Below, piece after piece: positions 23,221 through 34,085 of a DNA stretch of 64,000 bases. The position numbers were made by a program, and so were the translations under genes. Source of the DNA: Epiperipatus broadwayi (lineage: Eukaryota > Onychophora > Udeonychophora > Euonychophora > Peripatidae); NCBI GenBank assembly GCA_028023455.1, contig JAQFVV010000032.1, forward strand, positions 1,178,001 through 1,242,000, given 5' to 3'. The notes beneath the pieces are model-generated. The model was not told the origin of the DNA. It did no database searches and saw nothing but the letters and a program-made list of their open reading frames with translations. The first letter of the stretch is position 1; every line of letters starts with the position of its first letter.

Positions 23221-25860
23221 AAAATTTTTCTGTGTTAAGAATATTTTAAACAAAAGTTATATAGACAAAAATGAAAAATTATATGTTATATTCAAGGATT
23301 TGAGTTGTCTTCCCAAGTTCCTTCTCTCCTAGTCAACCTATTTAACTTGCTTTCTCATATTTTTTTTTTGTTTTAAAATGAAAGCAGTCTTCATTCAAAA
23401 TAATTAAAATTTTTAATTAAATTTTCAATTTGTTATTTGTATGTTTAATTTTTCTGTTGTATAACTTTCAAAAATAATAAAAATATGATTGCTTTGTAAT
23501 CTCACAATGAGACTTTCTGCAAATGATGCCAAAATATATAAATTTTAAGCTTTTTCAAAAAAAAACTTTTTTTTTTTTTAAATTTAAGTTTTTGAAAAAT
23601 TAAAGACCAAAACTTTATAAAATGATTTTGAAATTAAAAATTAGGTCAATACCAACCTGTGTTATATATTCAGTGAAAGATTATATAAGCTATAATTTGA
23701 TACTTTCTATAACTTTCTAGCTTAATTCTAGCTTAAACAATCATAAAGACAAATGTGTGATTTTTTGGAATTTCAAATAACTTTAATTTCTCAACTACAT
23801 TAAGATAAAAATTTGAAAAAATGTATTTTTTTACTATTTCTGGTAGAACATTTAGAGAAACAAATTTGAAAAAAAAAAAACTGAAGATGGTAAAGTTTTT
23901 TAAGTGGGATGAACTTTATGTATATATATATTGGCATATATTTATACAAAAATATTTGTATACATTTTAATGCATACAGGTATACGTATATTTTTTGATG
24001 TAAAATTTAATCAACATTAATAATAAATAATATAAATAAAATATGAAATATTACTTTCAACTTTTTAAAGTTGTAACAATATATGAATAACAATGTCATG
24101 GTGGCATTTATTTAAATATCATAAAGGAAAAGCATGAACAAATTAAATAATAATAAAGCTCAAAAAAAAAATCTACATGTCAATACATCAAAAAAGTTTT
24201 TAGGTACTAAATATTATAATTGATAATAAACAATTTTGGGTATTATTTATTATGGAAATAATTGATATGTTCCTTTTTTATTGGACTATAGATACACTTA
24301 AAACCTATTATTCCAAAAGTCCCCCACAATAAATGTATTTCTTTATAGTGTAAGAATTGTGTATAACTGCAAATATATCATATACATATTTTGTAAATCA
24401 TAGTATTTTTATTTTAGTATAATTTATTTTGTTTGCTTGTTTTTATTATTATACAATCAATAACATAAATTATTCAGATATAAAGGTATTCTTATATATA
24501 AAAAAAAAATTTTTAAAAAAATTCAGAAAAAGCACTACATTGTATAAAAAATAAAAGTAGACATTTGTAATCTACTCCCACCCCCAATCAATGTCCTGGT
24601 TTGATTAATAAATTATATGACCATCCTTTAAAAAAATGTGTTTATAATTTGTGATTTAGACACTCAACAATAGTTCAATTAAATATTTAATAAATGAATA
24701 ATTTTCGTTTTCATAATAATTTATATTATGCTTGGAGGAGAAAGGGGAATCAATAAAAAATTAATGTCAGTATTTTTTTATTCTAAATGAAATATTGTCA
24801 AAAAATAAAAATAAATTAATTTTAAAAAGAAAAAGTCACATAAATTTTTTGAATATTTTCCAATATATAATTAAAAAATAAAGATACTTACATATTAGTC
24901 CATATTAATCTGGGGGTGAAATTTTAGTCTTCATTAAAATCATTATGATTATCTAAGATTGCTTCAAAGATAAGTTGTTGAAGATTTCTAAAGTATTTTT
25001 ATATCTACTATATATTATTTAGTAATTTCTAGCTATCACTGACCTACTAATGCTTTAAATATAACCACCTTTTGCCAAATAAAAAAACTGACATTAATAC
25101 AGAAAGTGGAGTTATTATTTATAATTTTGTTAAAAATGATTCTTTAAACCTTTGAAAGTTAAATTTACTTAATTCTTTAAATGAAAATATTATTAAATAT
25201 TTAGTAATCATAAATAATCATATGTAATGAAGACTAAAATTTCATCACCAACCCCCCACCCACCTGGACTATAATATGTAAATACCAAAATAAAAAGTAA
25301 AAACAAAAAAATACAGTAAACACAAATATAAAAAATATATAATCACAAAGAAAGGTCGGATAGACTAAATTATTAGTTAACAACAAATTGGGCATGTAAA
25401 TTATGTATATATACATATATTTTAAACTCCCCATAGCTATATGTTCTTTCAGTCATACTCCCCTTAAAATAAAAAAAATAAAAAATTTTGCAGCACATTC
25501 AAGAGGAATATCTTTGACTGAATAGGAATGAATACTCAACCTAATTTAAACAAGGAATATGAAATTAAGTAAGCAAAAATCTTAAAATGCAAAAAATAAA
25601 CATGTTTAATATTTATTTATAATAATAAAAAACAGTTTGCTAATAACTGAAAGGTAACCCTTTTAATTCCTATTTAAGTCTTACAATAAATTTATGCTTT
25701 TCATTGCAATTGTTATTACTTCAACAATTAATTATTCATATAAGTGAACAAGAATGAGCAGCTCAATAACATATACACATCAACAGAGTATGAAGTTTAA
25801 TGAACATTTATTTTGTTTTTTTAAAGCAGAATAAATAAATGTTATGAATATTCATTCATT
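23221..25860. other. AT-rich intron sequence, nothing recognised
   Basis: No open frame with domain signal. The 66-codon minus frame at 25234-25434 is hydrophobic by AT composition alone. GGGGTGAAATTTTAGTCTTC at about 24911 and the reverse of GAAGACTAAAATTTCATC at about 25227 form a loosely inverted pair with TAATGAAGACT, which may mark a small AT-rich element. Confidence 0.4.
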
Positions 25861-25868
25861 CTCTATTA
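25861..25868 (+). repeat. 8-bp target-site duplication, left
   Basis: CTCTATTA directly before the hAT terminus CAGTGTTTCCC, repeated exactly after the right end at 27503-27510. Eight bp is the hAT hallmark. Confidence 0.9.
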
Positions 25869-26107
25869 CAGTGTTTCCCAACCTGTGGTACGCGTACCAC
25901 TGGTGATACGAGAGTTGCTGGTTGGTGGTACACGAAAAATAATCAATAATGGCGGACATAAAAAAAAAAATTAAATCATAAAAATATCATAGAAACGTTT
26001 TTTCCTATAATTCATAAAAATTATTTTAATTAATAATATTATACAGTAAAGTTGTTAATATGTACAGTCGATAACGATCTTTAATGTTAATGATAAAATT
26101 GAAAGTA

Positions 26108-26682
26108 TGATTAAGAAATTAGATTTTTGGAAACAGTAATATATATAAGTATCGAAAACAATCAACTGGAAGTATTCGAAACTCTACATATTTTTTTGTT
26201 TGAAAATAAGGTTAGTCTGTCTCAAGATATACGAGAAAATATAATAGCACATTTAACAGGATTAAAATTGTCTTTCATGGAATATTTTCCAAAACCCGAA
26301 AACACAAATGATAATTGGATTTCAAACCCCTTCTATGCAGAAAATTTAGAAAAAGCTACATCATTATCAATAAAGGATAAAGAAAATTTAATAGAATTAT
26401 CATGTGACAGAACTTTACAAGTAGAATTCAAATGACACAATCTAATTAATTTTTGGTTAAACATTAAAGAATATGAACAACTTTCTGAGAAAGCTCTTAA
26501 ATTATTATTACCGTTTACTAGTACGGAATTAGTAGGAAGAGCTTTTTCTTCATATATTTTTTTAAAAAAATAAGTATCGAAACAGATTGAACGCAGCTGT
26601 AGACTTAAGGGTATACCTCGCATCTTTTGAACCAAATTTCAAAAAATTATGTTGTTCGAAACAAGCACAAAGATCTCATTAA
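26108..26682 (+). pseudogene. hAT transposase, C-terminal part (ZBED5-type), broken
   Basis: Remnant of a ZBED5/SCAND3-like hAT transposase: KKLDFWKQ at the start, then FETLHIFLFENK, ENIIAHLTGLK and YFPKPENTNDNWISNPF (26190-26330), KENLIELSCDRTLQVEFK, NFWLNIKEYEQLSEKALKLL, then the conserved LPFTSTELVGRAFS dimerisation helix at about 26509-26550. After a frame change near 26580 it continues RLNAAVDLRVYLASFEPNF and KKLCCSKQAQRSH to a stop at 26680-26682. In the family this is the hATC dimerisation end; the BED finger, first and second catalytic residues and the rest of the RNase H fold are absent. Breaks: stop near 26124, TGA at 26433, TAA at 26571, and the frame change. It cannot be active. 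Confidence 0.85.
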
Positions 26683-26802
26683 ATTTATTTTATAAAAATA
26701 TTTGATTATGATAAGAAAATATATTAATTGTTTTTTATAATTTTGTGTTTTTATTAAAACCATTTATTAGTAAACGAAATATGACAAAATAGTAGATAAA
26801 TA

Positions 26803-27081
26803 ATGAGTCGGATCAAGGCAAATCAATCTAAATTATTTAATTTGAAAGAATGTATCAGAAAAGGATCATACCCAGAAATTAGACTCTCATTAATTCTTGA
26901 TCATCTATTGTGGATTACTAGATGTAAGCTAGTATTTAATCATCAAAATTTTAATCCTATTAACTTCATGCTGAACAATATAAAGAAAACAAGAACAAGA
27001 GATAGCCTGATAACCCCTGAGGTTATTTTTACCATGACTTGGGACATGCTGGATTTATCCTCTCCATGGCCCAACCAATAG
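26803..27081 (+). CDS. Unassigned 92-codon frame inside the hAT element
   Basis: Open from ATG at 26803 to TAG at 27079-27081 with a balanced composition including four Trp (DHLLWITRCKLVFNHQNFN, FTMTWDMLDLSSPWPNQ). It is not part of the hAT transposase, which ends at 26682. The WITRCKLVFNHQ stretch resembles the tail region after the RT in some LINEs (pattern W...R...VF), so a captured retroelement piece is possible. No ribosome or splice context supports expression. Could be chance. Confidence 0.25.
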   Translation: MSRIKANQSKLFNLKECIRKGSYPEIRLSLILDHLLWITRCKLVFNHQNFNPINFMLNNIKKTRTRDSLITPEVIFTMTWDMLDLSSPWPNQ

Positions 27082-27502
27082 CAAGATGCTCCGAAAAAGA
27101 GAAAACAGACTCAAATTCGGGAAAACCAAATGAAGGAATGAGAAAACACTTTGAACAAAATATGTACCAAATAACCTTTAATGTAATAATGTAATCTTTA
27201 ATAAATTATTTTGGAAAAAATATGAAACTTTGAACAAACACATACATATAAATATGTTACAGTGAGTTTATAATTTCAGTGAGTTTATAATCTGGCATGA
27301 CGTTTAGGCATGTTTCAATGTAATTTGTCTCATTATGAGATGTGAATACATACATGGTCACCCTATAATATTTATAATGCAAATAAAATAACACACTCGC
27401 AATAACAAATTTCACGAAATACAATCATTTTTAAGAAGTGGTACAATTTAGCGTGATGTACTACCAAGTGGTACACGAGCCAAAAAAGGTTGGGAAACGC
27501 TG

Positions 27503-27510
27503 CTCTATTA
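27503..27510 (+). repeat. 8-bp target-site duplication, right
   Basis: CTCTATTA, identical to 25861-25868, marks the right flank of the hAT insertion. Confidence 0.9.
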
Positions 27511-28017
27511 TAATAAAATCATAATAGGAAAAAAATTAAGCATAGCCCTCATACCATAGTGTAACAATTTTAGATAAAGTAGTGAATGAAATAGAGAAAA
27601 CTAAGAATTTCTATGTTATTAACCTAGGTTGGCATTCAATGCTGATTTATTTACCTATTTACAAATGTGGATCCTTTTCAAACAAAGAAAGATAAAGATA
27701 CAACTTGAGTTGAAAAGTGGTCAAGCATTTTAATTAATAAGACCACAAATATTGGTAACATAAGTGATATAAGATTAAATAAAAAACAATGGTATGGAGA
27801 CTTATAGCACATCAGATAAGTGACAAAAATGATCACTTAACGAAGATATTTGATGTAGATAATTCAAACTTATAAACCGTCAAGTTTTCCCTCTGAAAAA
27901 ATAGATTTTTAAGTAGATATATAGAATGCTTTGATCAGATCAAATATCTTACCTTTATATAACCATGGGTAAATTTAATGCTATATGACAAGTATTATAA
28001 GTAAATTTATAACATCA
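27511..28017. other. Intron sequence, nothing recognised
   Basis: AT-rich, no frame or repeat recognised. Confidence 0.45.
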
Positions 28018-28450
28018 TCATTAATTATTCTGTCCCATGGACAGATCCAGAGAGTGGTCACATAAATTCATCCATTTTTTTTCCATTCCATTCTCTTCAT
28101 TGCCCAGCTCTTTAATTCCATTTAACACTTCCCATCTCTTACATCATCCAACAATATCAATCTCTTCCATTTTTTTTCTTACTTCCACTCACCATTCCCT
28201 CCAAAACATTTTTTCATAACACTATAATTTCTTCTTAATATATATCCGATCCTGTTTCTCTTTCTAATTTCCTCAAACAATATTTCTTTTTTTATTTCTC
28301 TTTTCAAAACTTCATTTGTTATTTTATTCACCCGATTAATTTTTTCCATTCTTCTCTATGTCCACATCTCAAAAGCTTCCACAATCTATTCCTAATTTTA
28401 TTACACATTATCCACTTTTCCCAACCATACTCTGCATGTAGCATTTAATT
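28018..28450 (-). mobile_element. LINE 3'-end fragment
   Basis: Pyrimidine-rich on plus. Minus-strand translation with a few stops gives YGWEKWIMCNKIRNRLWKLL, RIGYILRRNYSV, KRLILLDDVRDGK and KSWAMKRMEWKK in order. This is the C-terminal tail that follows the RT in several invertebrate LINEs (pattern: IGH.LR.N, then LLDD...G, then LK..A.DR..W). It ends near a short AATGATGATG tail at about 28010-28020. Only the last ~140 codons remain: a 5'-truncated insertion. Confidence 0.6.
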
Positions 28451-28683
28451 AACATTTACAATAAATTTAAATCGCTCGTCAAAAGCTGAGTTTGTGCGTA
28501 ATTGGTAAATGTCATACATACGGGACTTACTTCTTTCTTTGCGCCATTTTGTTTTCTACAAAAATATGTAAGAATTTTTTCTCTATGATAATTTTTAGAT
28601 TTTTTATGAATATTTTAGCCAAGGGAACTTAAAATTTTTTTTTTATTTTTATCATTTTAGATACGTAAAAAAGTTATTACGCA

Positions 28684-29369
28684 ATGAATACCGGAGAATT
28701 TAGTTCAGATTCCGATTCAGATTTTCCTATTGAAAACGTCTATGATTCTGGGCCTTCTTCTAGCAGCTCATCCAATGAATGTCTTTTTGATAGTTCAGAC
28801 GATGAAGTAGCTGCAGCACCCAAAAATAAAAAAATTAAGTCATCAATAAAAAATGTCAGGATGGCTACTGAACCGACGCCTGGACCTTCATTTTGACCGG
28901 ACTCTGATACATTTCTGGATAACATTTAAGGATCACGTGTTGCAATCGGAACATTTACTAAGCCTCCTGGGCTAAATTTTCCCATCACCTGTGAGTATGC
29001 AATTATTGATTTTTTATTTATTTATTATTTGATAAAAAAATGTATGAATATATTAAGTGCTGAGACAAATAAATATGCTGTTGAATGGAAAAAAGTTCGA
29101 GATTGGGGTAATCTGTCGCCCCATGAGTTAGATGCATTTTTTGGCATGATTATACATATGAATAGTGTATCACGCATGATCAAATTTGAATTCATTTGGT
29201 CTACGAACAAATATTTGCATCAGCTCGGACTTGCTAAAGTTATGACCCGCAATCGATTTATGTCAATTTTAGGCAATTTACATTTTAGTGATAGTAAAAC
29301 CATGCCACCAATTACTAGTGATAAGTTTGATAGAATTTATAAAATCAGGCCTATTATTTTATTTATATG
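28684..29369 (+). pseudogene. piggyBac transposase, N-terminal part
   Basis: One frame from ATG at 28684 (MNTGEFSSDSDSDFP) with an acidic Ser/Asp-rich N-terminus (typical of piggyBac proteins), then PGLNFPITCEYAIIDFLFIY, ETNKYAVEWKKVRDWGNLSP, HELDAFFGMIIHM, the EFIWSTNKYLHQLGLAKVMT stretch, RNRFMSILGNLHFSD and finally DRIYKIRP, where homology to the DDE_Tnp_1_7 domain stops just before the first catalytic Asp region. In-frame stops at 28894-28896 (TGA) and about 28927-28929 (TAA) split it. Of about 580 residues usual for the family, some 225 remain. The DDD catalytic triad and the C-terminal Cys-rich RING-like end are missing. Confidence 0.85.
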
Positions 29370-29476
29370 ATTGTTCATTTATCGCATGATTATAGTAACA
29401 TTGTACTCTTGTTGCAATTTTGTAATCTCATGATTTTTGAAGTTTTAGTTGAAACAAATGTATTTTTATGGATGTG

Positions 29477-29740
29477 CAAGTTTATTCTACACAACTGGAA
29501 TCTCATGTAATATAGGTTATTTTATACAGACTTTCTGGCTTCCTCAATCCATCCACTCTGTGTTACAATGCCATGTATTTGAACTCTGCTTTCTCCATAT
29601 CTTTTATGCAAAATAATAAATATATTTATATACAAGTTTATTCTACACAATTGGAATCTCATGTAATATAGGATATTTTATACAGACTTTCTGGCTTCCT
29701 CAATCCATCCACTCTGTGTTACAGTGCCATATATTTGAAA
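29477..29740 (+). repeat. 156-bp-period tandem repeat inside the piggyBac
   Basis: CAAGTTTATTCTACACAACT starts at 29477 and, with one change, at 29633. Both copies continue through GAATCTCATGTAATATAGG, CAGACTTTCTGGCTTCCTCA and CATCCACTCTGTGTTACA for about 108 bp, after which 48 bp of unrelated AT sequence separates them. Confidence 0.85.
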
Positions 29741-30334
29741 CCAATCTTTCTTCCACACATGTAATCATTGTTAATAATAATAAAATTTTATCTTTATTGA
29801 TTTATTTTTATTCAGTTTATTTTTTATGAGTTTGATATTTATTTATTTTTGAATACACTGTTCTGTTACTTTTTTCTCCACTAAAAACCATTCATATTGT
29901 TATAGATACTTTTGCACAAATGAACACATCTGGCTCTAGAATGAAAATGGACCACAGCAAGGCCGCTGTTTTAGTAATTTTCTCAGTGAAAAATTACCTC
30001 AAATAAGACTTCCAATATATCTTTTTTTTTTTGTAATTTTGTGACAGATGTGATGAAGCTGTTTATGAAATTGTCATTTTATCATTTGAATTTCAAAATT
30101 TAGGATTTGTGAATCAGTGTAAAAATAAACATTATTAAAACTATTAAAAAAAATTTTTTTTTTCTTTAGGAAATTATTTTAACAGCTTCATTACATTCTT
30201 TCATATATGACCTTTCTGATAATGTATGTCTCTTTTTATATTTATTACATTCAAACACAAAATATCTAAGTTATTAGAGTTAGCGTAAATTTTTCTAAGA
30301 ATTACAAATGGCCGCCTGGATTTCAAAGAGTTAA

Positions 30335-31640
30335 TGCTGATTATTATTACAGTTTAAAAACATTGCGCTATATAAAATAAATATCTTATTTACAATTGTT
30401 ATATTATAATGTAGGTTTTTTTCTTTTTAAGTAAACAAGTAATCTTATTTCATTTTATATGACATAAAATCTAAGTACAAAAAAACATCACACAATGTCT
30501 TTATAGAAATTAAATTAAATATTAGAATCATTACAAAAAAGAAAACTTAAATAGTTTCTTTTTCTCTTTTTATATAAAAAAAAAAAATAAAACCATAAGA
30601 ATTTTTAAGAAAAAATGAAGAAAATGAATACAAAAGTAGCAAATAAATTTTCTGATATATTGCCTGATAAAATAAAATACAGTGTAAACCTATAAACATA
30701 TTTTATTCAGTTCTGTGAAGCAAAGCAATAACAGAAATATATATATAACTAAAAAAAAATTTAAATTAGGGATGATGAATTTTGTTTAAAAAATTGAAGA
30801 AAAAAAACAATGCTAATAAATGGATTAATGTCATTGTATTGTTTATTATTTGAAGAAAAATAATAAGTAAAAATTTAGAAAATTATATATAACATTATCA
30901 TTTTTTCAAGATTAGAAGAAAATTTGAATTTCAAATGATTAATGCAGCAGACAACTTTAAAAATAGAATTTGTATCTAAATTATCTATAAATAGAAAAGA
31001 TATAATGAATACAAATTTCCAAAACTTTGTAAGAATTGTGAAAAGACATTTTTTTTTAAAAAAAAATTAACAAAAAGCTAATCCACAGACAATAAAAAGT
31101 TTCCCATATTGTTTTCAGGCCAAATGAGACATAAAAGCACTTTTTCTTTTTTTAATCCTCCTCCTAAAAATTAAAACAATACTATGGTTTAATTACGGTT
31201 TGGAAAATTTTAACTATAATCTGATTTAATCTTGCAATTAATATTAAGTTTCTGGTCCATTGCTATTAAATCAATCTCAAGTTGTTCTTCATTGCTAATT
31301 TTTAAATTGCATGTAAAAAACATCAAATACAAATGAATAGTGAACGTGCAATATATGAATTTGAAAAGTCAACCAAACATCAGAAAATTGCATATTCATT
31401 AAAAGTAAAAATTGAGCCAAGAACCAGAAAACCAATTAAAATATATCACATTTCTTACAGTTGAACAATTATTTGCATGGTTTATGTATGATTGCATATC
31501 TAAACTTTTTAAAAATTAGTTACAATCTTACTTCTTTTTTTTTTTTTTACTGATATAATTGCTTGATTTATTAGCTCTATTTATTTTGACTTATGCTTGT
31601 AAAATAAATAAAACGTTTATATATACAATTATAAACAAAT
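30335..31640. other. AT-rich intron sequence, nothing recognised
   Basis: Homopolymer tracts, no gene or repeat copy recognised. Confidence 0.45.
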
Positions 31641-31643
31641 ATT

Positions 31644-31933
31644 TATTCATTTCCATCATCATCATCATTTTCACTATTATCAATCCACTGCAGAATGGTA
31701 TCTCGAAATTTAATCCACTTTCTCTGATCTCTAACCTTTTTTCTCCATATCATACAAGCAAACTTCTTTATTTCATATCCATCTCACATGGTCTCTTTCT
31801 AGGTATTTTATCATCTCTTCTAGCAATCAATTTCTTCAACCTAACTCCATTTACATTCCTTATTTTCCGTGATGCCAATAATAATTGTTTGTTCTCACAC
31901 CCATGTGTTTTTTTCCAATACCTTCTTCAGTAA
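31644..31933 (-). mobile_element. RTE-type retrotransposon 3' end, part 1
   Basis: On minus this is the last part of an RTE element, matching 45237-45540: CATCATCATCATC tail, CAATCCACTGCAG, TCTCTGATCTCTA, CATCTCACATGGTCTCTTTC, and so on. It is interrupted at 31934 by a TIR element and resumes at 33237. Many small indels; the C-terminal peptide cannot be read through. Confidence 0.7.
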
Positions 31934-32127
31934 TTATAACGTAATCGGGTTGGCCACTTGATGGCATTGTTGGAAGTCAAAAACAATACAATACAATGTT
32001 CGGGGCCGTGTTATATTTTTAAATCGAATCGCTGTTTTTTTTTTTTGTTATTAATTTATTGATTGCTATAACATTTTTTTTCATGCCTTTTTATTAAAAA
32101 ATTTGTTTAATTTTAATTTTGTATTTA

Positions 32128-32420
32128 GTAAACGATAACCTTTTTTTTTATTTTTAAATCGCTGTTTTTGGACAAAGCTGCTACTCTGCGGTGTCTATTT
32201 AGCGATGTCTTTCACTTAATTATTGGTAAACGACAACCTTTTTTTTTATTTTTAAATCGCTGTTTTTGGACAAAGCTGCTACTCTGTGATGTCTATTTAG
32301 CGATGTCTTTCGCTTAATTATTGGTAAACGACAACCTTTTTTTTTATTTTTAAATCGCTGTTTTTGGACAAAGCTGCTACTCTGCGATGTCTATTTAGCG
32401 ATGTCTTTCGCTTAATTATT
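32128..32420 (+). repeat. 97-bp tandem array, three units
   Basis: Units start at 32128, 32225 and 32322 with GGTAAACGACAACC (first copy AGTAAACGATAACC), followed by a T-run, AAATCGCTGTTTTTGGACAA, GCTGCTACTCTG, GTCTATTTAGCGATGTCTTT and CTTAATTATT. Differences between units are few. A shorter echo (AAATCGAATCGCTGTTTTTT) precedes them at about 32022. Confidence 0.92.
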
Positions 32421-32453
32421 GCTTTCTACATAACAAAACAACTGTAGGGTTAG

Positions 32454-32539
32454 GGTTAGTTTAGGGTTAGTTAGGGTTAGTGTTAGGGTTAGTTAGAGTT
32501 AGTTTTAGGGTTAGTTTAGGGTTAGTTTTAGGGTTAGTG
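32454..32539 (+). repeat. TTAGGG-like degenerate array
   Basis: Some 86 bp made almost only of TTAGGG/GTTAG-type words: TAGGGTTAGGGTTAG, then spacings of GTTAG with extra T or GT between GGGTTAG units (for example TTTTAGGGTTAGTGTTAGGG). About ten TTAGGG hexamers. It directly follows the 97-bp array inside element A. It is either a degenerate interstitial telomere-like tract or a simple satellite that happens to share the word. Confidence 0.85.
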
Positions 32540-33236
32540 TTCTGTTTTTTGTAATGCTAAAATAAAAGATATCAAAACCATAACCGTAGTCGGACAAAAG
32601 AGAGAAACTCAAACTTTTTTAAACAACAACAAACACATATAAATGTCTTATTTACTTATTAAACATGTTTATAATATGTGCTTTCTATGAAATTTACAAA
32701 AAATCGTGTATATTTTTATTGGACAGCAGAAATAGGCTTCTGTTTTCGGCAACTGCGGAAAAAGTTACGTGTCGCTAGCTATTTTATGAACTACGTGGTA
32801 TTTCAAGTGAAAACCAGATTTCACACGCGAACTCAGCCAAATTCTGTTGACGTACCCTCGGCAAGCTTTTACACATTACACCTTCTCAAAATAAGGGTGT
32901 GGCCATTTGGAAATTTACTATAAAGTCAGGTTTCTTAAATTCATTACAAATACAAAGATTGTGTAACGTATATTGTAAAAATTTGACTAATCAAACTACA
33001 CACACATATATATCAAACTGTACACGAAAGATAAGTATATGGATTGACAGTAACTGTCGCAAAGCAGAAATAGGCCATATTATTTCTGCATTACGTCATC
33101 ATCAACGGTCTTCGTAATGACTAAGACAAACATTATATGTTTTCTATAGCCATAAGTCAGGCCTTGTAAACGGCATTTGTTAGGTGTTTTGGCGAGCCAG
33201 AACGCCATCAAGTGGCCAAGCCTGATTAGGTTATAA

Positions 33237-33365
33237 GTACCCCTTCTTCTTTCTCCTAATTAATATCTCGATACTTTGATAAGTATTCTGAAGTCTCTAT
33301 ATTGCTCTTCCGATGACTGTCCAAGCCACAGATTTATAAATAAGAACTGGTAGAATAATGCAGTC
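33237..33365 (-). mobile_element. RTE-type retrotransposon 3' end, part 2
   Basis: Continues the RTE copy broken at 31933: TCTGAAGTCTCTATATTGCT, CTTCCGATGACTGTCCAAG, AGATTTATAAATAAGAACTG match 45607-45665 in order. The element is truncated just after this. Confidence 0.7.
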
Positions 33366-33885
33366 ATGATTTTATCACAAATTTTAAATATTTAAAATTT
33401 CCTTATCTTCATTTTAAATTATGCATGCATGAAATATATATTCTTTTTATTTTTTTTTTAATCTCTCCGACAATGTAGCCCAATTTCTTATGAATTTTGA
33501 TTTAAAACATTTTTTTTTTTTACGAAAAAAACATGGCATTAATTTTTTAAACAGAAAATAAAAATAGATTCTGACACAAATTTGAGCATCAATAGCCTTT
33601 TCTAATTTTTAGGCTGTTGGACTCCATAGATACTTTATCATGCTAGCAGTTCTAATTAACATTTCAAAATGTATTTTTAGAAGATAACTAATTCCTAAAG
33701 CAGCGAAAACAATAAGAAAGCAATGTGTATTTATAGAAGCTAGTAGTAGCTCAAGCTTTTCATATTGACAACTTCTGAAAATGCCACCAAACATAATGGG
33801 GTCTTACAAAATCTCCAGATTGAAGTTTCTCATTATGAATGAGGAGTAAGTGTTATATTTTTGTATTTGTTTTTCATTTATAATT
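33366..33885. other. AT-rich intron sequence
   Basis: Nothing recognised. It may include the decayed start of the piggyBac-like remnant that follows. Confidence 0.4.
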
Positions 33886-33889
33886 TTTT

Positions 33890-34085
33890 TTATAAAATTA
33901 TTAGCAAAACTAATAAATATGCCCCCCCAAAAAAATGGAATTGGAAAAACGTGTCATGTCATGAATTGGTTATTTTTGCTATGATAACAATGATTTTTTT
34001 TTTTAAAGCACATGTAGTTCAGTTGGTGGATGTTTGGGACTCATATTCAGATATGTCTCAGGCAGCCTTATTTTGCAGACAATGA
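33890..34085 (+). pseudogene. Possible piggyBac transposase fragment
   Basis: Plus frame KTNKYAPPKKWNWKNVSCHE then LVIFAMITMIFFFKAH and VDVWDSYSDMSQAALF. Its layout (NKYA, W..V...EL..F, hydrophobic helix, WS/WDSYS) repeats that of the piggyBac N-terminal part at 29070-29215. Divergence is high and the frame stops after 75 codons. A second, older piggyBac remnant is the best reading. Confidence 0.35.

Larger units (their letters stand above)
25869..27502 (+). mobile_element. hAT-family DNA transposon, internally deleted
   Basis: Ends are CAGTGTTTCCCAACC (left) and, read inward from the right, CAGCGTTTCCCAACC, giving terminal inverted repeats of about 15 bp with one mismatch. Subterminal inverted copies of GTGGTAC / GTACCAC lie inside both ends. 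The perfect 8-bp duplication CTCTATTA flanks the element. At 1634 bp it holds only the C-terminal part of a transposase, so it is non-autonomous. It lies in the 38.5-kb intron of the minus-strand gene, in the opposite orientation. Confidence 0.92.
28467..30330 (+). mobile_element. piggyBac-type transposon, internally deleted
   Basis: Contains the N-terminal half of a piggyBac transposase (28684-29369) and ends on the right in CCTGGATTTCAAAGAG followed by TTAA (30331-30334), the piggyBac target site. A TTAA also lies at 28467-28470, but the sequence inside it does not match the right end well, so the left terminus is uncertain. Between 29370 and 30300 there is no transposase; the region holds a 156-bp-period tandem repeat and AT-rich filler, so the catalytic core was lost. 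Confidence 0.65.
31940..33230 (+). mobile_element. TIR element A (CTTGATGGC family), 1.29 kb
   Basis: Inverted ends of about 34 bp: left CGTAATCGGGTTGGCCACTT then GATGGCATTGTTGG; right, read inward, CCTAATCAGGCTTGGCCACT then TGATGGCGTTCTGG. Flanked by TTATAA on both sides (31934-31939 and 33231-33236), a probable 6-bp target duplication. It sits inside one RTE copy whose halves continue on both sides, which confirms it as an insertion. It holds no transposase; instead a 97-bp tandem array, a TTAGGG-like array, and unique sequence with two modest open frames (32678-32923, 32899-33117) lacking domain signal. AATAGGC motifs with GCAGAAATAGGC recur at 32729 and 33063. Non-autonomous DNA transposon of a family I cannot name. 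Confidence 0.8.

Noticed and set aside
28018-28450. A host gene exon read from the 60-codon plus frame.
   Set aside because: The minus strand carries ordered LINE C-terminal motifs, and the plus frame is Ser/His/Phe-rich because it is the complement of purine-rich LINE sequence.
32128-32420. A CRISPR array.
   Set aside because: Adjacent 97-bp tandem units without short repeats and unique spacers, in a eukaryotic sequence.
32454-32539. A true telomere or chromosome end.
   Set aside because: The array is short and degenerate, it lies inside a transposon, and ordinary sequence continues on both sides.
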